64,000 nucleotides of DNA, taken from Acidisoma cellulosilyticum. GTDB taxonomy: Bacteria > Pseudomonadota > Alphaproteobacteria > Acetobacterales > Acetobacteraceae. The notes under the pieces were generated by a model. It worked only from the letters and a program-made list of their open reading frames with translations. It ran no database searches and was not told where the DNA came from. A program made the translations under genes and the position numbers. Of this stretch, positions 1 through 8,463 are shown piece after piece. Numbering within the stretch: position 1 is the first letter of the stretch; each line of letters begins with the position of its first letter. The DNA lies in the NCBI RefSeq assembly GCF_020621385.1, contig NZ_JAESVA010000017.1, positions 17,923 through 81,922 on the forward strand. Direction: 5' to 3'.

Positions 1-1
1 T

Positions 2-157
2 TTCCATCATTATCGCTCTGAAATTTCTGACCCTGGGGGCGTCAGCAATGGTGCTCCAATGAGCCTAGCGGGTCTGTTGAGGGCACATTTTGAATGGGGC
101 GAGGAGCGTGAGATGAGGAAAATCCGCGAAACGGTTCGGCCGAAAAGCGCGTTGTGA
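2..157 (+). CDS. 3' end of an unidentified gene (partial)
   Basis: An open frame enters from the left edge and ends at TGA 155-157, giving 51 codons. The C-terminus is charged (ending in a stretch rich in Glu, Arg and Lys) and looks like real protein, but I cannot name a family from it. About 145 bases without an obvious gene separate it from the vWA gene. It could belong to the same accessory block. Confidence 0.4.
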   Translation, partial: FHHYRSEISDPGGVSNGAPMSLAGLLRAHFEWGEEREMRKIRETVRPKSAL

Positions 158-303
158 GCGTCGCTCTTACGCAACACTTAATCCATTCAGATGAATTTTG
201 AAAATAGTTACAATTTAAGGATGAATCAGGCTGCCGTTTACGTCTAGTGTACCAATCCCAATTGCGAGGTAACACTCGCATATCCTTAGCGAGTGAGCGG
301 CTT

Positions 304-978
304 ATGAGCTTCGAGCAACTTCCCTTTGTCCCCCCTGAATTAGTGGAGAACCCGGAGCCACGCTGCCCCTGCGTGCTCCTTTTGGATACGTCGGGGTCGA
401 TGAACGGGCGCCCGATTACCGAGCTAAACTCGGGTTTGCGGACGTTCAAGCAAGAGCTGACCTCCGACGCAATGGCGGCCCAACGGGTTGAGGTGGCGAT
501 CGTCACCTTTGGCCCTGTTAGGGTCCTGTCGGAATTTCAGAGCGCCGACGTGTTTCAACCGCCGGAGTTGACCACAACGGGTGATACACCGCTAGGTGCG
601 GCCATCATGCAGGCCCTGGACCTACTTGACCAAAGAAAGGCGGTCTATAAGGCGGCCGGGATCGCCTACTATCGCCCCTGGGTGCTTCTGGTGACCGACG
701 GCGCTCCGACCGATGCCTATTTGGCCGCAGCTGAGCGCGTTCACCAAGGGGATAACAACGAGCGCAAGTCCTTTAGCTTCTTCGCCGTTGGGGTTGAGGG
801 AGCCGACATGAGCAAGTTGGCTCAAATCTGCAGCCCGCATCGGACGCCAGTGAAGCTTCAAGGGCTCAGTTTCCGGGAAATGTTCAGTTGGCTTTCGAAC
901 TCCTTGGGGGGCGTCGCACGCTCTCAGCCTGGAACGATGGTTGCCCTTCCGCCGCCCTCCGGGTGGTCGGCCGTATGA
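304..978 (+). CDS. TerY-like von Willebrand factor A (vWA) protein
   Basis: A 224-residue single-domain vWA protein. The metal-ion-dependent adhesion site is complete: DTSGSM with D28, S30 and S32, T95 in a GDTPLG motif and D132 in TDGAP. I chose ATG 304 because TerY-like proteins start shortly before the first strand; an in-frame GTG at 247 is the only longer option. TGA 976-978 overlaps the ATG of the PP2C gene (ATGA), so the two are translationally coupled. In known TerY-P triads this protein acts with a PP2C phosphatase and a kinase in the cytoplasm in stress-linked signalling; that role here is inferred from family and gene order. Confidence 0.9.
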   Translation: MSFEQLPFVPPELVENPEPRCPCVLLLDTSGSMNGRPITELNSGLRTFKQELTSDAMAAQRVEVAIVTFGPVRVLSEFQSADVFQPPELTTTGDTPLGAAIMQALDLLDQRKAVYKAAGIAYYRPWVLLVTDGAPTDAYLAAAERVHQGDNNERKSFSFFAVGVEGADMSKLAQICSPHRTPVKLQGLSFREMFSWLSNSLGGVARSQPGTMVALPPPSGWSAV

Positions 979-1793
979 CGAGCGACAGGTGGTGGAGAAC
1001 CGCCTTCGCTACCTCGATCGGAACCTCTCATGAAAAAACGGGAAGTCCCTGTCAGGACGCCGCCGACTGCAGAGTCGTGGAAGATCTGAATGGGGAGCAA
1101 ATTCTCATTGCGGCGGTTAGCGACGGGGCTGGCACGGCGGCACACTCAGAAATCGGTTCGAAGCAAACCGTTTCGGAGTTCTTGGAGCATTTTTCTGGAG
1201 TAGCGCAACGAGATGCCACGCTCGAAACCATTACATCAACCTCTGTAAAAAGGTGGTTTCGGTCTTTAGTGGAGTCCCTCAAGGATACGGCCACTAGAAA
1301 CGGGCACGAACTGCGCGATTATTCATGCACAATCCTGGGAGCGGTGTTGGCCCGCACGGCTTCCATCTACGTTCAGTTAGGTGATGGCGCCATTGTGGTG
1401 GCCACGGAAGGCGGCGATGATTATGCCTGGGTCTTTTGGCCCCAGAACGGGGAATACGCAAATTCGACTTTTTTCGTCACTCAGCCGGGCGTGGAGGAAT
1501 TGCTGCAGATTGAGGCAGAAGGCCCTCCTGTCGATGAGATTGCGATATTTTCTGATGGAATTGAACGCCTCGTATTGAACATGAGTGAGCGGACAGTCCA
1601 CGGCCCCGCTTTTCAGCCAATCTTTAGCTGGTTGGCGACGCTTGAAGAGGACCAGAGCGGGCTGCCTTCGCCTGTTTTAGAAAGTTATCTGGCCTCTAAG
1701 CATATTAATAGTCGCACTGACGATGATAAGTCTCTTGTAATGGCGACCCGCCGCCTTGCTGCAGTGCCGGAAAATGTCGAAGCAGCTGTTTAA
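975..1793 (+). CDS. PP2C-type protein serine/threonine phosphatase
   Basis: A 272-residue phosphatase of the PP2C family. Metal-binding acidic motifs are visible: SDGAG (Asp at about residue 50), SDGIE (Asp at about 194) and a TDDDKS motif near the C-terminus. The start at ATG 975 overlaps the stop of the vWA gene; a longer frame opens at 888 inside that gene but has no family support. Its own 3' end overlaps the kinase gene by 20 bases. It probably removes phosphate put on by the adjacent kinase, as in TerY-P triads. Confidence 0.9.
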   Translation: MTSDRWWRTAFATSIGTSHEKTGSPCQDAADCRVVEDLNGEQILIAAVSDGAGTAAHSEIGSKQTVSEFLEHFSGVAQRDATLETITSTSVKRWFRSLVESLKDTATRNGHELRDYSCTILGAVLARTASIYVQLGDGAIVVATEGGDDYAWVFWPQNGEYANSTFFVTQPGVEELLQIEAEGPPVDEIAIFSDGIERLVLNMSERTVHGPAFQPIFSWLATLEEDQSGLPSPVLESYLASKHINSRTDDDKSLVMATRRLAAVPENVEAAV

Positions 1794-4092
1794 CTCCCGT
1801 GGCGCACCCATTTCCTTAGGAAAGGAGATCGGAAAGGGTGGTGAGGGAGCGGTCTCCGAGATAATCGGACATCCTGACAAAGTCGCAAAGATAAACTTCA
1901 AACCCTTATCTCGCGATCATGCGCAGAAGCTAACTGCCATGACGTCATTGACGACGCCGGAATTGCTGCGGATAGCTGCAATGCCGTTGGATACCTTGCA
2001 CGATCATAGTCGGCAGGTTGTCGGTTTTATAATGCCGAAGGTTCTGGGTCATGAACCTGTATTTAAGGTCTACGGCCCAAAGTTGCGACTAAGGGAGTTT
2101 CCGAAAGCGGATTGGCGGTTTTTGATCCATGCCGCGGCTAACACTGCTCGGGCGTTTTCTACTGTTCACGCCGCATCGCTTGTGGTCGGAGATGTCAATC
2201 ACGGGAACCTTGTCGTCAGCCAGGACGCAACCGTCCGAATGATTGACTGCGATAGCTTCCAAGTATCGAGCGGCAATAGTATTTGGTTTTGTGAAGTCGG
2301 GGTTGGAACCCATCAGCCCCCCGAAATGCAAGGATTGGCCAGCTACAAAACAGTACGTCGAAGCACGAACCATGACAACTTCGGCCTAGCGGTCATCATC
2401 TTCCAGCTGCTCTGCATCGGGAAGCATCCGTTTGCCGGGAGGCCTAGTGGGTCAGAAGATATCCCTACACTGGAAGATGCTATTGCGGCTTCCCGATATG
2501 CGCATTCCATCGAAGGTGCGCGAACACGATTGAAGCCGCCTCTGGGCAGTCTACCTGTCGATGCGCTTGGCCCCGAACTTCAGGGTATGTTCGAGAAGGC
2601 GTTTTCTCCGTCCGGTCGCAACGGCAGTCGCCCAACCGCAACTGAATGGGTAACCGCGCTCGATAGCCTCCAAAGCGAGGTGCGCCCCTGCGCTTCAAAT
2701 CAATCGCATTTTTATCGAAAGGGATATGCGGGGTGCCCCTGGTGCCAAATCGAGTCTTCGACGAACACCACCTTGTTCCCCGTAATTTTCACTCCAGGAA
2801 GCAGCGGCACCACATCTATTGCCGCAATCTGGCAGCAGATTGAGTCCGTTCCCTCTCCACCTGCAATTGGCCCGGTCCCCACCATCCCCGCTCCGAGTAG
2901 GAACGCCTCTGATGCTGCAAAGGCCATCAACCGAAAGGAAGTAAGTTTATTGCTTCTTTCGTGGCTCACCGTGGCTGCCGGAGTTGCCATGACTTTCGCC
3001 GGTAATGCCACCGCCCGGGCAGTCCTTATCTTTTGTCTGATTTGTGCGCTTGGCGTCATCCAGGGGAAGGCTAAGAAAACGAAGGCAGGCCCTTTTCAAC
3101 AGGCGCTGTTCGACGTCCAAGCTGAATGGTCGACGCTATGTGAGGCATGGCGGCAGGCAGTCGAATCGCAGGGCTTTACCTGCATCAAGCAAACTTGCGT
3201 GAGCCTAAAGTCCGAATACGATGGTCTGTCAAACGAACGCCTGAGGCGCCTGCAGGTTCTCCATGACAAGCGGCGAGACAAGCAACTCGAGGAGCACCTT
3301 GATCGCTTTACGATTGCTCAGGCGGGGATCGCTGGAATCAAACACGCAAAAATCGCCACTTTAACGAGTTACGGCATCGACACGGCTTTTGACGTAAACG
3401 TTCCGAGAATTATGGCTTTGCCGGGTTTTGGGCCCCATCTGACGCAGCGTCTCTATGACTGGCGACAAAGCCATGAGCGGACGTTTAGATTTGACGGGAG
3501 CCGCGGGGTGGCGGCGGCTGACGTAGCAAATGTCGAGCGCGATATAATGGCGAATCGTAGTCGAATTGAAAGCCTCCTTTCTGCGAATGTCTCCCGGCTT
3601 CGAAATACGAGCTTCCTTCAATCGGCTAGCAATCATACCCTTATAAAAACACGAACTGAACTAGAATCGAAAATCCCACAAGCGCGTGCGGATGCTCTGA
3701 TTGCGCGTGGTAATACGCCGACAAGCAAGAGGCGTATGGCTGCCGCAGCTGTGCTTTTTGTTGTCGCAGGATTGTCTGCGTTAGATACTGGCAGTTCCAA
3801 TGCCGTTGCCCAGTCCTCGGGAAGTGACCCATCCTCTGGGCAGGTGTCGCAGCAGGCACCGGCCCAGCATACCGCTGACACATCTACGAGCACCGTTGCT
3901 GGGAATCAGAAAATTATAATGACCCACGCGGCTAATGTTCGGTCCGGCCCCAGCACCTCTTCGTCCGTCGTTCAAGTGGCCAACGCAGGCGCCGTCTTCC
4001 AGGTATTCCAAAAGTCGCAGGGCTGGGTCCAGGTTGGCGACGCAAGTCCCGTTGGCTGGGTCTACTCGGCTTTCGTGCGTGTTTTGCCTTAA
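1774..4092 (+). CDS. membrane protein kinase with zinc knuckle, helix-hairpin-helix and C-terminal SH3b domain
   Basis: A 772-residue multidomain protein. Residues 1 to about 300 form a protein kinase with a glycine-rich loop (GKGGEGAV), Lys39, a catalytic loop GDVNHGN (D140) and a DCD motif in place of DFG (D158/D160), followed by a PPE motif. Residues 306-324 hold a Cys/His/CPWC zinc knuckle. Two hydrophobic segments span about 390-429. A charged region with a helix-hairpin-helix motif (about 515-560) follows. A third membrane segment (about 654-670) leads through a Ser/Thr/Gln-rich linker to an SH3b domain (about 715-772). Topology predicts a cytoplasmic kinase and HhH part and a periplasmic SH3b part. 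The ATG at 1774 overlaps the PP2C gene. The kinase core is certain; the exact substrate is unknown. Confidence 0.9.
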   Translation: MSKQLFNSRGAPISLGKEIGKGGEGAVSEIIGHPDKVAKINFKPLSRDHAQKLTAMTSLTTPELLRIAAMPLDTLHDHSRQVVGFIMPKVLGHEPVFKVYGPKLRLREFPKADWRFLIHAAANTARAFSTVHAASLVVGDVNHGNLVVSQDATVRMIDCDSFQVSSGNSIWFCEVGVGTHQPPEMQGLASYKTVRRSTNHDNFGLAVIIFQLLCIGKHPFAGRPSGSEDIPTLEDAIAASRYAHSIEGARTRLKPPLGSLPVDALGPELQGMFEKAFSPSGRNGSRPTATEWVTALDSLQSEVRPCASNQSHFYRKGYAGCPWCQIESSTNTTLFPVIFTPGSSGTTSIAAIWQQIESVPSPPAIGPVPTIPAPSRNASDAAKAINRKEVSLLLLSWLTVAAGVAMTFAGNATARAVLIFCLICALGVIQGKAKKTKAGPFQQALFDVQAEWSTLCEAWRQAVESQGFTCIKQTCVSLKSEYDGLSNERLRRLQVLHDKRRDKQLEEHLDRFTIAQAGIAGIKHAKIATLTSYGIDTAFDVNVPRIMALPGFGPHLTQRLYDWRQSHERTFRFDGSRGVAAADVANVERDIMANRSRIESLLSANVSRLRNTSFLQSASNHTLIKTRTELESKIPQARADALIARGNTPTSKRRMAAAAVLFVVAGLSALDTGSSNAVAQSSGSDPSSGQVSQQAPAQHTADTSTSTVAGNQKIIMTHAANVRSGPSTSSSVVQVANAGAVFQVFQKSQGWVQVGDASPVGWVYSAFVRVLP

Positions 4093-4161
4093 GCCACCCG
4101 CACCGACTTGTGGGTCAAACCGATAACTCAGCTTCCTTCTGATTGAACTAGGTCTCCCTCC

Positions 4162-5292
4162 ATGAATGGTCGATTTCGGAATGCCATCACCAGCGTTCCT
4201 AGGGTCCGGATAGCCGTCGGTCGCGCGGGACTTTCCACGACGATAGGTTCGTCAGGCAACTGGAACCCAACTTCAGCTCGATGGCTCGCGAGCCTCCAAA
4301 GTATTGGCAACCCTAACCTCGCTGGTCAGCTGCCGACCGATCCCTTCCTGATCCCGGGTACGCGAACGGATTTCGGGACGGGCAATGTGTCAAATATGAC
4401 CTCATCAGGGTTGGCGAGCTTCAAGGCACTCCTGCTTGCTACAAACCAGAGAAAGCGAGAAATCCAAGCAGATATCAGAAAGGGCAGGTTGCAGGTCGCC
4501 GGTGCCTGGACAGTAAGAGCGCTGGGTTGGGCAACGCTAGCATGTGCGATTATGCCTGTTCGACGCGGCGCCAACGGACGCCTTGTGCAGCGACGGACGG
4601 AGCTGGCAACTTTGAGAGCGAACCTAGAGACTTCAGTCGTTAACGTGGATTTCGATATGGAGAGCGAGGTTGCCTCGCCGCATCGGCGTTCCCGTGCTGC
4701 TTTCGACCAAATGCTTGCCTGTGAGAAGATTTGGTCTGTTTCATCGACCCAGTTGATTGATAGCGTGAGAGCGCGAACGACAGCGGCCTACGTGTCAGGT
4801 AGGCGCGCGATAGGCTTTTCCCATGGAGCTGACCCGCTGGTAAGTACGAGCGAAGCCCCAATGGCGTTGCCCGCTCAAGGGGGAAAGAGCACAGCCTATT
4901 TCTACCCGGGGTTTGTTCTCGTCGCGGCCAATAATGGATCAGATTTCGCTCTCGTGGATCTGGCGGAACTGCAGTTGAGCGTGACCACGGCCAAATTCAA
5001 TGAAACTGAAGCGGCCCCGAGAGACACTGCCGTCATTGGAAAAACCTGGGCGAAATCCAACAAAGATGGCTCAAGAGATCGCCGTTTTAAAGACAATCGC
5101 GAAATCCCTGTTGCCGTTTATGGCGACCTGAAAATGTCGACAGAAGGCGGCCTGAACGAGGCGTTTATGACCAGTAGAGTCGAACCCTGTCTAGCGTTTG
5201 GTGCCGCGATCCAGGAGCTACAGAAGCTCCTAAGGGCCGGGCGCTCAGGGCACAGAATTGCAAATCAAAGAACAATCTCGCCGAGATATTAG
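4162..5292 (+). CDS. hypothetical protein with divergent DUF4236-like N-terminus
   Basis: A 376-residue protein. The first 35 residues (an RFRNAI start, then a VGRAGLSTTIG turn) resemble the DUF4236 pattern seen clearly in the next gene. The middle has one hydrophobic stretch (about residues 112-135) flanked by basic, helical sequence; the C-terminal half has beta-type sequence with no motif I recognise. It lies 69 bases after the kinase gene in the same orientation and is followed 37 bases later by the second DUF4236 gene, so the genes are probably cotranscribed. The function is unknown. Confidence 0.7.
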   Translation: MNGRFRNAITSVPRVRIAVGRAGLSTTIGSSGNWNPTSARWLASLQSIGNPNLAGQLPTDPFLIPGTRTDFGTGNVSNMTSSGLASFKALLLATNQRKREIQADIRKGRLQVAGAWTVRALGWATLACAIMPVRRGANGRLVQRRTELATLRANLETSVVNVDFDMESEVASPHRRSRAAFDQMLACEKIWSVSSTQLIDSVRARTTAAYVSGRRAIGFSHGADPLVSTSEAPMALPAQGGKSTAYFYPGFVLVAANNGSDFALVDLAELQLSVTTAKFNETEAAPRDTAVIGKTWAKSNKDGSRDRRFKDNREIPVAVYGDLKMSTEGGLNEAFMTSRVEPCLAFGAAIQELQKLLRAGRSGHRIANQRTISPRY

Positions 5293-5329
5293 CTTCTTAC
5301 TATCTCAACCGTCCCCAATAGGTATCCAA

Positions 5330-5989
5330 ATGGGTTTTCGCTTTCGCCGCAGTGTTAGGATTGCACCAGGTCTTAGACTCAATCTGTCCAAGTCAGGCCC
5401 AAGCCTGAGCGTTGGCGGAAAAGGCGCAACATTCAACATTAGCAAAAAGGGCACCCGGGCGACGTTTGGTATCCCGGGCACCGGGATATCCTATCAGACT
5501 GCCCACAAGCATGCGCATCGGCATTCCGAAGCAGCATCGCCGTCACTTCATTTGAATTCGTCACCCAACATCCAGCCAAGTTTGGTGCATAAAGGTATTG
5601 CGCGAGCATGCAGCTTCGGCGTTATCGTCTTATTGGTTGCTGGTGTAGCCTGGTTCAACAGCTCTCCAAGCAGCACGACGGAAAGCGTGTCCATTGCTCC
5701 GGTTGGTCCCGCTGCCGCTGATGCTCCCGCAGATGGGCAGACGGGGACTGTAACAAGCGGGCCGACGGCAGCGGTGTCCAGTCCTGTCGCACCGACAGAA
5801 GCCGCTCCGCCGCGAACCGTCACTGTCCTGCGAATGGCGAATATCCGGAGTGGGCCAAGTGTCAAAGATGCGATAGTGAATCGGGCGAAACCGGGTGACG
5901 AGCTTGACATCGTCGGAAAAGACCGTGGGTGGGTGGAAATTCGACAGGGCACCGCTACAGCTTGGATTGCGGCCTCACTGGTGCATTAG
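5330..5989 (+). CDS. DUF4236 protein with membrane anchor and SH3b domain
   Basis: A 219-residue protein starting at ATG 5330, chosen because DUF4236 proteins begin with an MGFRFRR-type sequence; a longer frame exists from 5258 without support. Residues 1-60 are a clear DUF4236 domain (SKSGPSLSVGGKG, then GIPGTGISYQ). A single membrane segment lies near residues 92-112, then an Ala/Pro/Thr-rich linker, then an SH3b domain (about 160-219) with the NIRSGPS motif. The membrane-linker-SH3b tail repeats the architecture of the kinase encoded two genes upstream, so both probably present SH3b domains outside the inner membrane. Confidence 0.85.
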   Translation: MGFRFRRSVRIAPGLRLNLSKSGPSLSVGGKGATFNISKKGTRATFGIPGTGISYQTAHKHAHRHSEAASPSLHLNSSPNIQPSLVHKGIARACSFGVIVLLVAGVAWFNSSPSSTTESVSIAPVGPAAADAPADGQTGTVTSGPTAAVSSPVAPTEAAPPRTVTVLRMANIRSGPSVKDAIVNRAKPGDELDIVGKDRGWVEIRQGTATAWIAASLVH

Positions 5990-6152
5990 CGAGGAATGTC
6001 GGCAACCGTCCGAGAGCAGAGGCTATCCAATTATGCTTCGTCAGACTGAGAGTTGTTCAGAAAATCTAGCTATCAAGCTGACCGCTCATCATCATCCGTT
6101 CACCGTTCATGATACCATAGCGCGATAAGGCAGCAGCCACGCGGAGGGACTT

Positions 6153-6974
6153 ATGAGTGACCAAACTACACTAGCGATCGCGTTGGGCTTTGCCTTGGCC
6201 TTGACGTCGTTTGTATCTGCGCGCGCACAAAACGACGGTTCGGCGCCGACACCTCCTGCGGGGGCATATTTTCCGGCCCCAGCGGCCTCGCAGGCAATCT
6301 CAGGGAGTGTTTCGCTTTCCCAGGCGTCTTCTCCAACATTCCCGGTAAACTCTGAAGCCCAATCGCCACTGATTCCACAGTGGGTCCAGACAAATACGAT
6401 TTCAGCGTCAGGTTCCAAAACCTGTGGCATGGAAGCTGACCTTAGCGGCAATTGGCGGATGAGCCTCATGGCCGATATGGCCCAACCGCGAGTCTTCACG
6501 TTGAACATCACCCGACCCGATCCTTTCCCGAGCGACGGAGGCCAGGAAATCACGCTCGCCTATGACAAGGGCAGCCAGACCCTGGCTGGGAATGTGAAGT
6601 CGAACTCAATAGCCATTGCTCTGGATGCCATAACATTCCCACCGTTTCTTCATGGGTTCACGGCCGGAAATTCGCTCTTCATTAAAGCGAGCGGTTTAGA
6701 AGCAGAGAAAGTCGACCTGACAGGAACTTCTGCAGCTATCTCCAAACTCGGGCAGTGCACCGAGGCAGCAGATTTTACTCAACTCCCGCCGCCTTGGCAT
6801 GCTCCGACCGCAGCCGGGGTCGCTACCGCATCGACAAGCTCGTCTTCGGCAGATACCGATCAACCATCTCCACAAGAGAAAGCGCTGGACCACTACAAGA
6901 GCGCCCCTCTTGCAACAGGCGTCTTTTCAGGCAAACCGCTCTCGCTGTTCAATAAGATGTGTCGGTTTCGATAG
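6153..6974 (+). CDS. secreted hypothetical protein, N-terminal part (probable frameshift)
   Basis: This frame encodes 273 residues beginning with a signal peptide (cleavage predicted after an ARA at about residue 25). A low-complexity Pro/Ala/Ser region is followed by a beta-rich domain, then a Ser/Thr-rich linker. It stops at TAG 6972-6974, a few codons after an FNKM sequence, while the following frame continues with secreted-type sequence that lacks any signal peptide of its own. The two are probably one gene broken by loss of a single base near 6956. The function is unknown. Confidence 0.6.
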   Translation: MSDQTTLAIALGFALALTSFVSARAQNDGSAPTPPAGAYFPAPAASQAISGSVSLSQASSPTFPVNSEAQSPLIPQWVQTNTISASGSKTCGMEADLSGNWRMSLMADMAQPRVFTLNITRPDPFPSDGGQEITLAYDKGSQTLAGNVKSNSIAIALDAITFPPFLHGFTAGNSLFIKASGLEAEKVDLTGTSAAISKLGQCTEAADFTQLPPPWHAPTAAGVATASTSSSSADTDQPSPQEKALDHYKSAPLATGVFSGKPLSLFNKMCRFR

Positions 6975-8137
6975 ACAACGAGGAAAGCACCGATACTGAT
7001 GTTTGTTCAGCGTCAAACAAAGGAGCGCTGGGCTTTCAGGTTGTAGACACTCCGCAATCGGCCCCGTGCAATGCGATCTTTATGACCATCTCTCAAAAAG
7101 GTCAGTCGGATTTCAAAGTGCCTCTATTTTTGCTCGACAACCAAGTCTCTATTGACTCACTCGCCCTGAATGTCGACGTCAGACGGCTCGCAGCCGACGT
7201 CGATGAACCACAGATTGTCCTATCAGCCTATACCGGTGGCGCTCACTGTTGCACCAGCACGGCAGCATTCCTCGAACATGCGCCCGGAAATTGGGAAGAT
7301 GTTCCCTTGGGTGAGACGGATTCGGATATCGGCCTCAACTACGTCGATATTCTTGGCGACAAGTCGGTCGAGTTCGTCGATTTTGACGGGCGGTTCAACT
7401 ACCGATTTTCGTCCTATGCCGGTTCATATACGCCTACTCGCATCAGGACGCTCAGCAGCCACGGCATCCAGGACGTTAGCAAAGACCCACGTTTTCGTGG
7501 CTACATGTTACTCAAGCTTGCCGAAATGCAGGATTTTTACAAGAAAAGTGACAGCGGAGAGCCTAATGGCTACCTAGCCGGTTGGGTTGCTCAAAAGGTT
7601 CTTGTTGGCCAGCTGAACGACACTTGGCAGACAATGCTGGCTTCATATGACCATTCCAGCGACAATGGTCTGTCACAATGTATGGTGGATCAAAGCGTTT
7701 GGGTGCCAGGAGCTTACAAAGGCGAGGGGCCCGTTTGCCCATCCGATGAAGAGATAAACGTTTCTTTTCCGGAGGCTTTGGCATATCAGTTGGTGGAGTG
7801 GGGTTACATAACTGATGCTCAAAGTGCAGCGCTGGGTTTTGATCCTGCCGCTCAACAGCAAAGCATTCAAGCCGCGACGGCTGCATACCAACAGCAGAAA
7901 GAGAATGCTTGGTATTTGGAAACGCGTTCGGGAGACTGCATAGCTGCCAAAGATCCGAGTTCACCAGCTGCCTTGATCACTATGGATAGGGCTAACGGCA
8001 TCGAAGATAACGTCGACGTAATTCAATCTGACGGAGATCGGCCAATCGTCGTCAAAGTAGCCGAGCCCGAGAGCGGTGATCTCGAAAATGTCTTTACCTT
8101 CTATCGAGGTGAGGATGCATGCGAGACGGCTAAATAA
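6959..8137 (+). CDS. secreted hypothetical protein, C-terminal part with GGAHCC motif
   Basis: This frame opens with GTG 6959, inside the 3' end of the previous frame, and encodes 392 residues. It contains a conserved-looking core with the motif YTGGAHCCT, an acidic DFDGRFNY strand and a YAGSYTP loop, which I associate with uncharacterised secreted proteobacterial proteins. Six cysteines suggest an oxidising compartment, yet there is no signal peptide, which supports the view that it is the continuation of the gene starting at 6153. A separate translationally coupled gene is the alternative. The last gene of the kinase block. Confidence 0.6.
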   Translation: MSVSIDNEESTDTDVCSASNKGALGFQVVDTPQSAPCNAIFMTISQKGQSDFKVPLFLLDNQVSIDSLALNVDVRRLAADVDEPQIVLSAYTGGAHCCTSTAAFLEHAPGNWEDVPLGETDSDIGLNYVDILGDKSVEFVDFDGRFNYRFSSYAGSYTPTRIRTLSSHGIQDVSKDPRFRGYMLLKLAEMQDFYKKSDSGEPNGYLAGWVAQKVLVGQLNDTWQTMLASYDHSSDNGLSQCMVDQSVWVPGAYKGEGPVCPSDEEINVSFPEALAYQLVEWGYITDAQSAALGFDPAAQQQSIQAATAAYQQQKENAWYLETRSGDCIAAKDPSSPAALITMDRANGIEDNVDVIQSDGDRPIVVKVAEPESGDLENVFTFYRGEDACETAK

Positions 8138-8174
8138 AACAAGCGGTCTCAGCTTGATCAATTGAACTAGATGG

Positions 8175-8217
8175 AAAAGTGTCCGGTCTTGGAAGCTACC
8201 GAGAACCGGACACTTTT
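8175..8217 (+). terminator. inverted repeat, probable transcription terminator
   Basis: Perfect 13-bp arms at 8175-8187 and 8205-8217 (AAAAGTGTCCGGT and its complement) enclose a 17-base loop; the right arm ends in TTTT. It lies 38 bases after the last frame of the kinase block. The length of the arms and the loop fit a terminator; paired ends of a vanished mobile element are a less likely reading. Confidence 0.55.
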
Positions 8218-8463
8218 GGAGCTTGTGGGGTCCGAAGCCCTTGGCATTCGGGAATGATGTGGGACGCCGAGGTCATCACTAGACCAGCAAATGCGTCTGG
8301 CGCGACAGATCCCGAGTGACTCTTCCATTAACCGGGATGATCGACTGGATGGACCCAGTCGAAGATATGGAGCTACGCGTCTCTACCGACGGTTTGAATT
8401 TAACGAACTGCTTGGCTATCGTTCTTCTTTTAGCCAAGATACCGAAGTAGTAATATTCGCTAG
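8218..8463. other. non-coding stretch between kinase block and ROK gene
   Basis: No convincing gene is seen. Short frames here have no recognisable protein character. The region just upstream of 8464 is AT-rich and may hold the promoter of the ROK gene. Confidence 0.4.

Noticed and set aside
8175..8217. Inverted repeat as ends of an insertion sequence
   Set aside because: Only 17 bases lie between the arms and no direct repeats flank it; a terminator fits better.
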